From an uncultured Synergistales bacterium (lineage in GTDB: Bacteria > Synergistota > Synergistia > Synergistales > Aminobacteriaceae), in assembly GCA_905233335.1 (NCBI GenBank), contig CAJOED010000014.1, forward strand, positions 1 through 14,200: a DNA stretch of 14,200 nt, given 5' to 3'. Position 1 is the stretch's first letter. The number at the start of each line of letters is the position of its first letter. Shown here one piece after another: positions 5,498 through 12,608 of this stretch. Under the pieces are notes generated by a model. It saw only the letters and a list, made by a program, of their open reading frames with translations, was not told the origin of the DNA and did no database searches. Position numbers and translations under genes: made by a program.

Positions 5498-7771
5498 TTA
5501 TTTCGCCTTGTCGCGGTTGAAGTTGATGAGGCACCCGGCCTTCACGATTGTTCTCTCGTTCTCGGTCATGTCCTGAATATACAGTTCTGCTTCCTCAACT
5601 TTGCCGCCCTTGATGACGTATGCTTTTATGCTCTTGAGTTCGTTCTTGTCGAGTGCTGAACGAATGCCCGGTACATACACATAGTCGCCGACCTCAAAAT
5701 TCGGTTCGCCCTTCAGGTGGAACGGTATCATGCCCCAGTTCATGCAGTTCGAGCGGTAACGTTTCGTGGCGTATTCCTGCGTGATGTTTGCAAGTGCACC
5801 GAGCACTCTCTGACATGAAGCGGCCTGTTCACGTGCTGAACCGTCGCCGGGTTTGTTGGCGTAAATCGTCGAGCCGAACTCTATGTCCATCGGGTCAACG
5901 TCTGCCTGTCCCGGAATTTTCTTGATTGCCGCGTAGACTTCTTCAAGTTCTCCGTGTGCAGGGCTGATTCCCTTGAGTCTTGCGTACTCGATCTTCTGAA
6001 CTTCTTTTGCGCGCCCGACGTATTCAGGATCTCTTCTTGAGAGCGTGAACTCTGCAAGTCCGAGCGGGTTTGACCTGAATGATGATGTTTCGCCCGACGG
6101 AATAAGCTCATCTGTCGTCGTAACCTCATCAAGAATCTTTGACACTACGCGCAGTAATATATTCTCCGCAAGTGCTTCCTGTTCCGGCCAGTCCTTAATG
6201 TTGGGACCAAAGCGTATGGGTGATTCGAGTTCTGCTTTTCCGAAGCCCCAGTAGACTCTTGACTTGTATGCTTTGTCGTCGTAGTGGTATGCGGGAATGT
6301 TGCCCCAGCAGTCGAGGTCTTCTGCGCTGGTGAGTTTTCCGCCGTTCGCTGCCGTTGCTGCTATTGAGCGTGCGTCCATGAGTGCCACTGCTGACATCTG
6401 ACCGTTGCCGGGCTTTGAGCCTTCTCTGTTCGGGAAGTTGCGCGTCGTGTGCCTGATTGACAGTGCGTTGTTGGCGGGGGTGTCGCCTGCTCCGAAGCAT
6501 GGGCCGCAGAAAGCCGTCCTGATGATTGCTCCAGCGTCCATGAGATCCGCAAGCAGTCCTTTTCTGTCGAGGTCAACGAATACCGGCTGTGATGACGGGT
6601 AAACGCTCAAATAGAACTCGTCAAAACCGCATGTTTTGCCCTTCAGAGCATGTGCCGCTTCTACTACGTTCGTGTAATTTCCTCCTGCACAGCCTCCGAT
6701 AACTCCCTGCTGTACCATCAATTTCCCGTCCGGCGTAATCTTGTCCATGAGCGTGAATGTTGCACGTCCACCGGCTACTTTTGCGGCTCTCTTCTCTGTG
6801 TCGGCGAGAATGTCCTTCATGTTCGCGTAGAACTCGCTGATTGTGTATGCGTTCGACGGGTGGAACGGAAGGGCTATCATCGGCTTGATTGCGGAGAGAT
6901 CTATCTCTACACAGCCGTCATAGTAAGCAACGTCTGCCGGATTGAGTTCTTTGTAGTCCTTCTCGCGTCCGTGCTCTGCCAAGAATGCTTTTGTGTCCTC
7001 GTCCGTCCGCCATACTGAAGAGAGGCATGTTGTTTCTGTCGTCATGACATCTACGCCGTTCCTGTAGTCCGTCGTCATTGATGACACGCCGGGGCCGACG
7101 AACTCCATAACCTTATTCTTGACGTAGCCGCTCTCGAATACTGCCTTCACTATTGCGAGTGCTATATCGTGCGGGCCGACATACGGAGCAGGTTTGCCCT
7201 TCATGTATATTGCGACGACACCGGGATATGCTACATCGTATGTGTCCTCAAGAAGCTGTTTGACGAGTTCGCCGCCGCCTTCACCGACTGCCATTGTTCC
7301 GAGTGCGCCGTATCGTGTGTGTGAGTCTGAACCCAAAATCATCTTGCCGCACCCTGCGAACATTTCGCGCATGAACTGGTGAATTACTGCAATGTGCGGA
7401 GGGACATAAATTCCGCCGTACTTCTTGGCCGCTGACAGTCCGAAATAGTGATCGTCATCGTTGATTGTTCCGCCGACTGCACAGAGTGAGTTATGGCAGT
7501 TCGTCATGACGTACGGGAGCGGGAACTTCTTCATGCCGGAAGCGCGCGCTGTCTGGATTATGCCGACGAACGTAATATCGTGTGAAGCCATTGCGTCGAA
7601 CTTTATGCGGAGATGATCCATATCGCTGGCTGTGTTGTGTGATTTCAGTATGCCGTAAGCGATCGTGCCTTTCTTCGCGTCAGCCTTGCTGTATTGTGTT
7701 CCGGCCTGGCTTTCAGGTACTACTTTCGATCCGTTGATGAGATAAACGCCTTCATCGTAGAGTTTTATCAT
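5498..7771 (-). CDS. Aconitate hydratase-family protein, AcnC/YbhJ-like
   Basis: This is a [4Fe-4S] aconitase-superfamily hydratase, predicted to isomerise citrate and isocitrate via cis-aconitate in the cytoplasm. The 757 residues are close to E. coli YbhJ/AcnC (about 750) and shorter than AcnA or AcnB (about 860-890). Three cluster Cys are present: Cys361 in IGGCAGG and Cys422/Cys425 in FCGPCFGAGD. The N-terminal catalytic motif GSDSHTRYGALGTM spans 147-160, and the C-terminal swivel domain has GDGSAREQAA (642-651), matching the substrate-binding GSSRE. The first Cys motif differs from the usual SCTN, and the SNRNFEGR loop reads TTRNFPNREG (442-451), so the subfamily is divergent and another 2-hydroxyacid substrate is possible. 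GAGGGGG lies 11 bases before the ATG. It is transcribed with icd, which favours true aconitase activity. Confidence 0.9.
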   Translation of the reverse strand: MIKLYDEGVYLINGSKVVPESQAGTQYSKADAKKGTIAYGILKSHNTASDMDHLRIKFDAMASHDITFVGIIQTARASGMKKFPLPYVMTNCHNSLCAVGGTINDDDHYFGLSAAKKYGGIYVPPHIAVIHQFMREMFAGCGKMILGSDSHTRYGALGTMAVGEGGGELVKQLLEDTYDVAYPGVVAIYMKGKPAPYVGPHDIALAIVKAVFESGYVKNKVMEFVGPGVSSMTTDYRNGVDVMTTETTCLSSVWRTDEDTKAFLAEHGREKDYKELNPADVAYYDGCVEIDLSAIKPMIALPFHPSNAYTISEFYANMKDILADTEKRAAKVAGGRATFTLMDKITPDGKLMVQQGVIGGCAGGNYTNVVEAAHALKGKTCGFDEFYLSVYPSSQPVFVDLDRKGLLADLMDAGAIIRTAFCGPCFGAGDTPANNALSIRHTTRNFPNREGSKPGNGQMSAVALMDARSIAATAANGGKLTSAEDLDCWGNIPAYHYDDKAYKSRVYWGFGKAELESPIRFGPNIKDWPEQEALAENILLRVVSKILDEVTTTDELIPSGETSSFRSNPLGLAEFTLSRRDPEYVGRAKEVQKIEYARLKGISPAHGELEEVYAAIKKIPGQADVDPMDIEFGSTIYANKPGDGSAREQAASCQRVLGALANITQEYATKRYRSNCMNWGMIPFHLKGEPNFEVGDYVYVPGIRSALDKNELKSIKAYVIKGGKVEEAELYIQDMTENERTIVKAGCLINFNRDKAK

Positions 7772-7877
7772 CTAAGAATATACCCCCTCAAAATAATTTA
7801 TTTTATGGACAGTCAGGGAAAACCGCCCATGTGTTTCTGAAAAATACTTTGTGAAATTTATGAATGAATAATAAAAT

Positions 7878-7889
7878 TTTGTACACAAA
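7878..7889. promoter_or_regulatory. Candidate operator at the acn promoter (TTTGT-AC-ACAAA)
   Basis: Five-base inverted arms TTTGT and ACAAA flank a two-base centre. The core TTGTACACAA (7879-7888) fits WTGTAYACAW, the same pattern as the palindrome in the tctC promoter. It starts at the -10 box and covers the expected start site (about 7882), a classic repressor position. Confidence 0.45.
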
Positions 7890-7897
7890 TTATAACA
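7889..7897 (-). promoter_or_regulatory. Extended -10 promoter of the acn-icd unit
   Basis: The minus strand reads TGTTATAAT (7897-7889): a consensus -10 with the TGn extension. No good -35 is visible 16-18 bases upstream, which extended -10 promoters tolerate. Start near 7882 gives a leader of about 110 bases before the ATG at 7771, including an A/T palindrome (7790-7804) just above the ribosome site. Confidence 0.6.
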
Positions 7898-7944
7898 CGC
7901 AAAGAGATTTTCATTTCTAAGTGTAATCCACTATAAAACAAAAA

Positions 7945-8871
7945 CTATTTGCCGCATGATGCCATTCTCATAATCTCCCCGACAAACTCCGACATGCTCA
8001 CTCCTGCCGCATTTGCCGCTTTTGGTACCAGGCTCGTAGCTGTCATTCCCGGCGCAGTGTTCACCTCAAGGATATATGCTTCTCCCATCGGTGAAAGCCT
8101 GAAGTCCGCTCTGCTGTACCCCGAACAGCCCAGTACTTTGTGTGCCTCAACAGCCATTGCCGAAATCGTTTCTGTGTCTTTGGGTGAAATTATTGCGGGC
8201 ACGATGTATTCAGTAGCTCCGGCGGTGTACTTGTTCGCGTAATCGTAGAAGCCATGATGCGGCACTATCTCGATGAGGGGCAATGCTTCGACTTTCCCGT
8301 TGTGTTCCCAAACTGCTGCGGTGAGTTCTCTGCCTGCTATGTATTTTTCGACGAGCACATCAGAGTCGTAACTTTGCCGGGCATCGTACGCTGCTTTTGA
8401 GAGTGATAGCGGGTTGACGTTCTGCAGTATCGATATGCCGACGGTGCTTCCTCCTGATGACGGCTTCACGACGACATCACGTCCCAAGTGCGCAATGACT
8501 TCATCATAACTGACCGGCCACAACAAGCCATTGGGAGTCTTTATGCCGTGCAGGTCGAAAAGTGCCAGGGCGTTCCACTTGTTCATTGCGAGTTCGCTCG
8601 CTTGAGGCCCGGAACCTGTATAGGGGATGTGCATCTCCTCAAGTTTTTCCTGAAGGATTCCGCCTTCGCCCCAGTCCCCGTGCATGGCGATAAATGCTCC
8701 GTCGTAACCTTCTATCTTCTGAACGTCGACTAACTTCTTGAGGTCGATAACGTCCGCCGAAAATCCCGCCTCACTCAACGCAGAACATACAGCCGCACCG
8801 CTCCGCAATGAAACTTCACGCTCTCGTCCGTCGCCGCCGCAAAGTACCGCAACTTTTTCACCCGTAAACAT
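7945..8871 (-). CDS. ddl: D-alanine--D-alanine ligase
   Basis: This cytoplasmic ATP-grasp enzyme joins two D-alanines to make the dipeptide used for peptidoglycan precursors. The 308 residues match the family (about 305). Visible motifs are CGGDGREREVSLRSG (11-25) with the substrate-site Glu17, MHGDWGEGG (63-71), the ATP-binding VKPSSGGSTVGIS (135-147), VEKYIAGRE (174-182), the loop YDYANKY (209-215), RADFRL (254-259) and LEVNTAPGMT (268-277), giving the metal ligands Asp256, Glu269 and Asn271. A Tyr in the YDYxxKY loop is typical of Ala-Ala rather than Ala-lactate ligases, so intrinsic vancomycin resistance is not suggested. AGGAGG is 14 bases from the ATG, slightly long, but no better start exists. 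It appears to be monocistronic; no clear terminator lies in the 173 bases before the acn start. Confidence 0.96.
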   Translation of the reverse strand: MFTGEKVAVLCGGDGREREVSLRSGAAVCSALSEAGFSADVIDLKKLVDVQKIEGYDGAFIAMHGDWGEGGILQEKLEEMHIPYTGSGPQASELAMNKWNALALFDLHGIKTPNGLLWPVSYDEVIAHLGRDVVVKPSSGGSTVGISILQNVNPLSLSKAAYDARQSYDSDVLVEKYIAGRELTAAVWEHNGKVEALPLIEIVPHHGFYDYANKYTAGATEYIVPAIISPKDTETISAMAVEAHKVLGCSGYSRADFRLSPMGEAYILEVNTAPGMTATSLVPKAANAAGVSMSEFVGEIMRMASCGK

Positions 8872-8923
8872 TTCGTGTGTGTATTCCTCCTGTTTGAATA
8901 TTCTATCAAGTCAAGAATTTTAA

Positions 8924-8948
8924 CATGACAGTAAATATTTCTGTTATG
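8924..8948. repeat. Inverted repeat in the ddl / DUF3574-like divergent region
   Basis: CATGACAG (8924-8931) and CTGTTATG (8941-8948) form 8-base arms with one G-T, flanking an A/T-only centre of nine bases. The inner part, ACAG-TAAATATTT-CTGT, is operator-like. It lies 53 bases above the ddl ATG and 74 bases above the plus-strand gene. Extended -10-like sequences for ddl (TGTTAAAAT 8925-8917; TGATAGAAT 8908-8900) are nearby but weak. Confidence 0.35.
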
Positions 8949-9021
8949 GCACGAACGGACAATTCCGGCACAACACACCGTGAGATATACTATAAATAAT
9001 TTCATGAAAGGTAGTGAGTAT

Positions 9022-9447
9022 ATGCGCAAGAAAAAACTAATAGCGTTGTATTTTATCATTCTCGTAATTGTTGCCGCGTTTATCGTCTCTATTATGGACA
9101 AGCAGGGAGATATTTTCGGGACGGAACGACAGACAAAGTACACGATGTACATCGGCCTCAATGACGGCGACACACAAGAACAGAAATTCACAGCAGAACA
9201 GGCCAAGTCGATGATGTACGACATCTGCCGGAAGTACACGGGGGGTTACACGATATACGACGCTCGCGGGTACTGGTACGACGAGACAAAGCCCGCAACA
9301 CTTTCAGAGAATACGCTGGTGTGTGTGTTCTTTGACATCGAGCCGGAAAACGTGAAGAACATCATGGACGACGCAATCAGAGCATTCAATCAGAACAGTA
9401 TTCTTCTCGAAACACAAGAAGTTCGCCGGGCATTTTACGAGAAGTAG
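9022..9447 (+). CDS. Membrane-anchored protein resembling DUF3574 (141 aa)
   Basis: The only plus-strand gene. The product has a basic start (RKKK at 2-5), one membrane span (about 6-24) and a soluble part of about 110 residues, probably facing the periplasm. That part has TKYTMYIGLND (38-48), GGYTIYDARGYWYDE (74-88) and an ENTLVCVFF strand (96-104), resembling the order TxxxLYFGL / GLTVxDxxGxW / vlll of DUF3574. No biochemical function is known to me for that family. The ATG at 9022 is preferred to the GTG at 8980: it has AAAGG about ten bases upstream and puts the basic residues directly before the span. A -10-like TATACT (8986-8991) precedes it. A long minus-strand frame overlapping it (8775-9239) lacks such support. 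It appears to be a stand-alone gene. Confidence 0.75.
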   Translation: MRKKKLIALYFIILVIVAAFIVSIMDKQGDIFGTERQTKYTMYIGLNDGDTQEQKFTAEQAKSMMYDICRKYTGGYTIYDARGYWYDETKPATLSENTLVCVFFDIEPENVKNIMDDAIRAFNQNSILLETQEVRRAFYEK

Positions 9448-9450
9448 CGC

Positions 9451-9488
9451 AACAAAAAACCGGGAAGCTCCTCAAAGAAGCTCCCCGG
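9451..9488 (-). terminator. Intrinsic terminator after secF
   Basis: On the minus strand CCGGG (9488-9484) and AGCT (9482-9479) pair with AGCT (9469-9466) and CCCGG (9464-9460), with one mismatch between the two blocks and a nine-base loop. Six T follow (9459-9454). It starts 17 bases past the secF stop. The same hairpin also sits four bases after the convergent plus-strand stop, but that side lacks a T-tract. Confidence 0.88.
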
Positions 9489-9505
9489 CATATTCTCACA
9501 AAATA

Positions 9506-10363
9506 TTACTTTTTGCCCTGCCATTCACACAGCAAGCCCGTAGCAACAAACATAGAACTCCATGTGCCCGCAATCATGCCGACTAACATAGCATAACTGA
9601 AAGCCATCAGCACCGGCCCGCCCCATACACACAGAGCGATAACCGGGAACAGAGTAGTAAGTGTCGTGTTGATTGTACGCGCGAGAGTCTGATTCAGGGA
9701 CTTGTTGACGAGGTTCACGATGCCTTCACGCGATAACGTGCTCCAGTTCTCACGCACACGGTCAAGAATTATTATCGTGTTGTTCAGCGAATAGCCCACT
9801 ATCGTCAGAATTGCCGCAATGAACGATGAGCCTATCTCCATCTGTGTGAGGCTGAAGAAACCAAGCGCAATGATTACGTCATGCACAAGAGGTACAACGC
9901 TCACGACAGCAAATCGGAACTGGAAACGAAGCGTGATGTATATCAGGATTGCAACGAGAGCGATTGACACACCGATAATTGCCTGACGACGCAGTTCACC
10001 GCCGACAACGGGGCCGACCTTCTCGAAACCCGTAACTTTCACGTCAGCATAATTCGACTGCAACGCCTTCACGACAGCTTCACGGCTCTCTTCAGTGTCC
10101 TCATTCGTGCGGATGATTATTCCCTTCTCGCCGAAATTCTGAATCATTGCTTCACGCGCAACTATTCCCGAAATCACAGAACGTACTCCGTTAATTTCCG
10201 GCCTGTTCTCGAACTCCACCTGAATAACATTGCCGCCAGTGAAATCTATTCCGAGATTGAGTCCGCGCGTGAGTAATAGTCCGATGCTGGCAATGACAAG
10301 CACAAGGCTTATAGTGAGGGCAATTTTGCGGTGGCTCATAAAGTCAAATTGTAGTCTGCTCAT
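9506..10363 (-). CDS. secF: Protein translocase subunit SecF
   Basis: SecF is an inner-membrane partner of SecD that helps pull proteins out of the SecYEG channel using the ion gradient. The 285 residues include a first span (12-31), the LNLGIDFTGGNVIQVEF P-loop region (35-51), a short periplasmic domain, GPVVGGELRRQAI (117-129) and five further spans. YSLNNTIIILDRVREN (191-206) is the TM4 signature; the usual Asp of the SxND motif is Asn195 here, while the partner Arg229 (34 residues later, in ARTINTT) is kept. The ATG overlaps the secD stop as ATGA, so translation is coupled, and GAGGAA sits just before it. It is the last gene of the yajC-secD-secF run and is followed by a terminator. Confidence 0.96.
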   Translation of the reverse strand: MSRLQFDFMSHRKIALTISLVLVIASIGLLLTRGLNLGIDFTGGNVIQVEFENRPEINGVRSVISGIVAREAMIQNFGEKGIIIRTNEDTEESREAVVKALQSNYADVKVTGFEKVGPVVGGELRRQAIIGVSIALVAILIYITLRFQFRFAVVSVVPLVHDVIIALGFFSLTQMEIGSSFIAAILTIVGYSLNNTIIILDRVRENWSTLSREGIVNLVNKSLNQTLARTINTTLTTLFPVIALCVWGGPVLMAFSYAMLVGMIAGTWSSMFVATGLLCEWQGKK

Positions 10364-11751
10364 TTCCTCACGATCTCCTTTCCGCTTTTGACGAACAACT
10401 GCAATATAGCGCGCGTTACCACGATGTTAGCGAACACGCTCGCGACGAGTCCGACAGAAAGAGTTACGCCGAAACCCCTCACAGACCCCGAACCGAAATA
10501 GAACAGCACCAACGCCGCAATCAGTGTAGTAATGTTGCTGTCGAGAATGGTAACTAGTGCTTTCCTGAAGCCGGAGTCGAGTGCCGCACGAGGTGTCTTT
10601 CCTGAATCGCGTTCCTCACGAATGCGCTCGTAGATTAACACGTTGCCGTCTACAGCCATTCCGAGAGTGAGAATAATTCCCGCAATGCCCGGAAGTGTCA
10701 GTGTTGCGTTGAAGGCAATAAGCCCGGCAAAAATCAACAGTACAGTAACAGCAAGTGCAAGGTCTGCGGCAAGTCCCCTGAACTGGTAATACAGAAGCAT
10801 GAACACCAGCACCATGCCCGCACCGAAAAGTCCCGCTTCGAGTCCCTGACGCACACTGTCAGCACCAAGACTTGGCCCTACGGATCTGTTCTCTGCAATC
10901 TCTACAGCTACCGGCAAAGCTCCCGCCTTCAGCATGATAGCAAGCCTCCCTGCCTCGTCCGCCGTGAAACGTCCCGTAATCTGTGCGCGGCCACCTGCTA
11001 TTCTGTCCTGCACAACGGGTGCGGAAATTACGACGTTATCAAGAACGATTGCTAACTGTTTGCCGACAAGACGTGCCGTTGCGTTCTCGAACAATCTTGC
11101 GCCTTCAGAGTTGAACTCAAGAGATACGCCCATGCGACCCAAACTGTCAGGAGCAACTTCCGCATTCACCAAGTCTTTGCCCGACAGCAACACAGACCCA
11201 AGAAGGTAGAACGTTCCTGGTTCTTCTGCGGGGGCAACGATTGAGCCGGCTGTGTTCCGTGAACGTGCAACAAGATCCGCGCTTGCATTGCTCAAACGTG
11301 CTACTTCCTCGCGCCATCTCTCCTGTGCATTAACGAACTGTATATCGCTGTCGTAATTCCTGCGTTGAGGCTCTACGGGGATATTGCGTCCGGTGCTGTC
11401 GATAACCTCGCGGAAGTCCATTTGCGCCGTACGTCCGATGAGTTCGAGTGCAGCGGCGGGATCCTGTATTCCGGGAAGGTCGACGATAATTCTGTCGGTG
11501 CCGGATTTCTGTATTATCGGCTCTGCAACCCCGTACTGATCTACTCTGTTGCGGAGAACTGCCAACAATCTGTCGATGCTGTCATCACGCAGGGGGTTTT
11601 CGGGAGTGTCCTTTGCCTGTAACACGATGTGCGCACCGCCTTTGAGGTCAAGCCCAAGATTGAGGCCGTTCCTCTCGTAGTACGCATAGCACAACGCCCC
11701 GGCTATAACAATGAACACGAGCCAGAAGCGTAATTTATCGGTGCGGTTCAT
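10360..11751 (-). CDS. secD: Protein translocase subunit SecD
   Basis: This is the larger partner of SecF in the SecDF motor. The 463 residues are a compact form (E. coli 615), with a shortened periplasmic P1 region. It has one N-terminal span (9-25), GLNLGLDLKGGAHIVLQ (29-45), VDQYGVAEPIIQ (70-81), DLPGIQDP (91-98), a P1 head region with GKQLAIVLDN (230-239), then VGPSLGADSV (291-300) and five C-terminal spans. TLGMAVDGNVLIYERIREE (362-380) includes Asp368, the equivalent of the TM4 proton-pathway Asp. AGGAGG lies ten bases before the ATG, and the start codon shares its A with the yajC stop (TAATG). Its stop overlaps secF. Confidence 0.97.
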   Translation of the reverse strand: MNRTDKLRFWLVFIVIAGALCYAYYERNGLNLGLDLKGGAHIVLQAKDTPENPLRDDSIDRLLAVLRNRVDQYGVAEPIIQKSGTDRIIVDLPGIQDPAAALELIGRTAQMDFREVIDSTGRNIPVEPQRRNYDSDIQFVNAQERWREEVARLSNASADLVARSRNTAGSIVAPAEEPGTFYLLGSVLLSGKDLVNAEVAPDSLGRMGVSLEFNSEGARLFENATARLVGKQLAIVLDNVVISAPVVQDRIAGGRAQITGRFTADEAGRLAIMLKAGALPVAVEIAENRSVGPSLGADSVRQGLEAGLFGAGMVLVFMLLYYQFRGLAADLALAVTVLLIFAGLIAFNATLTLPGIAGIILTLGMAVDGNVLIYERIREERDSGKTPRAALDSGFRKALVTILDSNITTLIAALVLFYFGSGSVRGFGVTLSVGLVASVFANIVVTRAILQLFVKSGKEIVRK

Positions 11752-12131
11752 TAAGATGATGCCTCCTGTGTTTTTGCGGCTCTCTTTGTCTGCACTGCTG
11801 ATTTCAGGATCGTAACGCGCACTCCTTCAGCAAGCTCAATCTTGAACGTATCTTCCCGGACTTCCTGCACTGTTCCCAAAAATCCGCCGACAGTGATTAT
11901 CTGATCCCCGCGCGTGATGCTGTCGATCATGTTTTTCTGCTGTTTATCGCGTTTTCTCTGCGGACGTATGATGAAGAAATAGAATATCAGTACGAATATC
12001 GCTAACGGGAAAAGCATTCCCATTATTCCGCCCTGAGCCGCCGCACCTTCAGCACCGCCAGCACTACCGCCGCCGGAACTTGACGGGGCACTTCCTCCGC
12101 AGACATTTACTGCCTTTGTTGATTCTGCCAT
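11751..12131 (-). CDS. yajC: Preprotein translocase subunit YajC
   Basis: YajC is a small single-span protein that joins the SecDF complex. The 126-residue product has the hallmark span ending IIRPQRKRDKQ (54-64) and the following cytoplasmic beta domain GDQIITVGGFLGTVQEV (75-91). Residues 1-36 are an unusual Gly/Ser/Ala-rich low-complexity extension with one Cys (11). Starting at Met37 would give the normal family N-terminus, but the Met1 start has GGAGG 13 bases upstream, while Met37 has only a weak GGCGG-like site. Met1 is kept with some doubt. It sits 24 bases after ridA and overlaps secD by one base. Confidence 0.9.
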   Translation of the reverse strand: MAESTKAVNVCGGSAPSSSGGGSAGGAEGAAAQGGIMGMLFPLAIFVLIFYFFIIRPQRKRDKQQKNMIDSITRGDQIITVGGFLGTVQEVREDTFKIELAEGVRVTILKSAVQTKRAAKTQEASS

Positions 12132-12155
12132 ATCTGAAAAATTACCTCCAAAAAA

Positions 12156-12602
12156 TTATTTCTTGCGCCAGGCTACTGCTTCAATCTCAACGCCAACGCC
12201 TTTGGGCAAGTCCTTCACCGCAACGAACGAACGAGCAGGGGCATCTTTCGGAAAATACTTTGCGTAAACCTCATTCACCGCCGCAAAGTTCGCAATATCC
12301 GCAACGAATACCGTAGTCTTCACGACATCATCAAGTGAATAGCCGCCCGCCTCAAGAATTGCTTTCAGGTTTTCGAGGGACTGTTTCGCCTGACGTGCTG
12401 CCTTTGTCTGTTCGGTTGATGTGTTCGCGCTGACTATTTCACCGGTTGCAGGGTCTACGGGGATTTGTCCCGACACAAAAAGGAACTCTCCCGCCTGTAT
12501 TGCCTGCGAATAAGGCCCGATTGCCGCCGGTGCTTTGTCGGTGGATATTGCCCGTCTGACTTCTGACTGCTCCAAGATTGTTTCAGGATCTACGAACGGC
12601 AT
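12156..12602 (-). CDS. ridA: RidA family reactive enamine/imine deaminase
   Basis: RidA hydrolyses reactive 2-aminoacrylate and related imines released by PLP enzymes to keto acids and ammonia. The 148 residues contain the full fold: AISTDKAPAAIGPYSQAI (18-35), FVSGQIPVDP (42-51) and PARSFVAVKDLPKGVGVEIEAVA (122-144). The catalytic Arg124 and the Glu 15 residues later (139) match E. coli Arg105 and Glu120, so it should be active. About 15 residues precede the usual family start; no internal start codon exists there, so the extension is genuine. GGAAG, inside the last codons of eno, lies nine bases before the ATG; the gap to eno is six bases, so the two are cotranscribed. Confidence 0.95.
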   Translation of the reverse strand: MPFVDPETILEQSEVRRAISTDKAPAAIGPYSQAIQAGEFLFVSGQIPVDPATGEIVSANTSTEQTKAARQAKQSLENLKAILEAGGYSLDDVVKTTVFVADIANFAAVNEVYAKYFPKDAPARSFVAVKDLPKGVGVEIEAVAWRKK

Positions 12603-12608
12603 GATTTC

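Noticed and set aside
7919..7932. Short AGTG/CACT hairpin after ddl as a terminator
   Set aside because: The stem is only four pairs and is not followed by a T-run on the ddl strand.
8980..9021. GTG start at 8980 for the DUF3574-like gene
   Set aside because: It overlaps the likely -10 box and lacks a ribosome site; the ATG at 9022 has AAAGG and puts the basic residues before the membrane span.
8775..9239. 154-residue minus-strand open frame across the ddl 5' end and the plus-strand gene
   Set aside because: It overlaps the well-supported ddl start on the same strand and is antisense to the DUF3574-like gene. It lacks a ribosome site and a recognisable domain.
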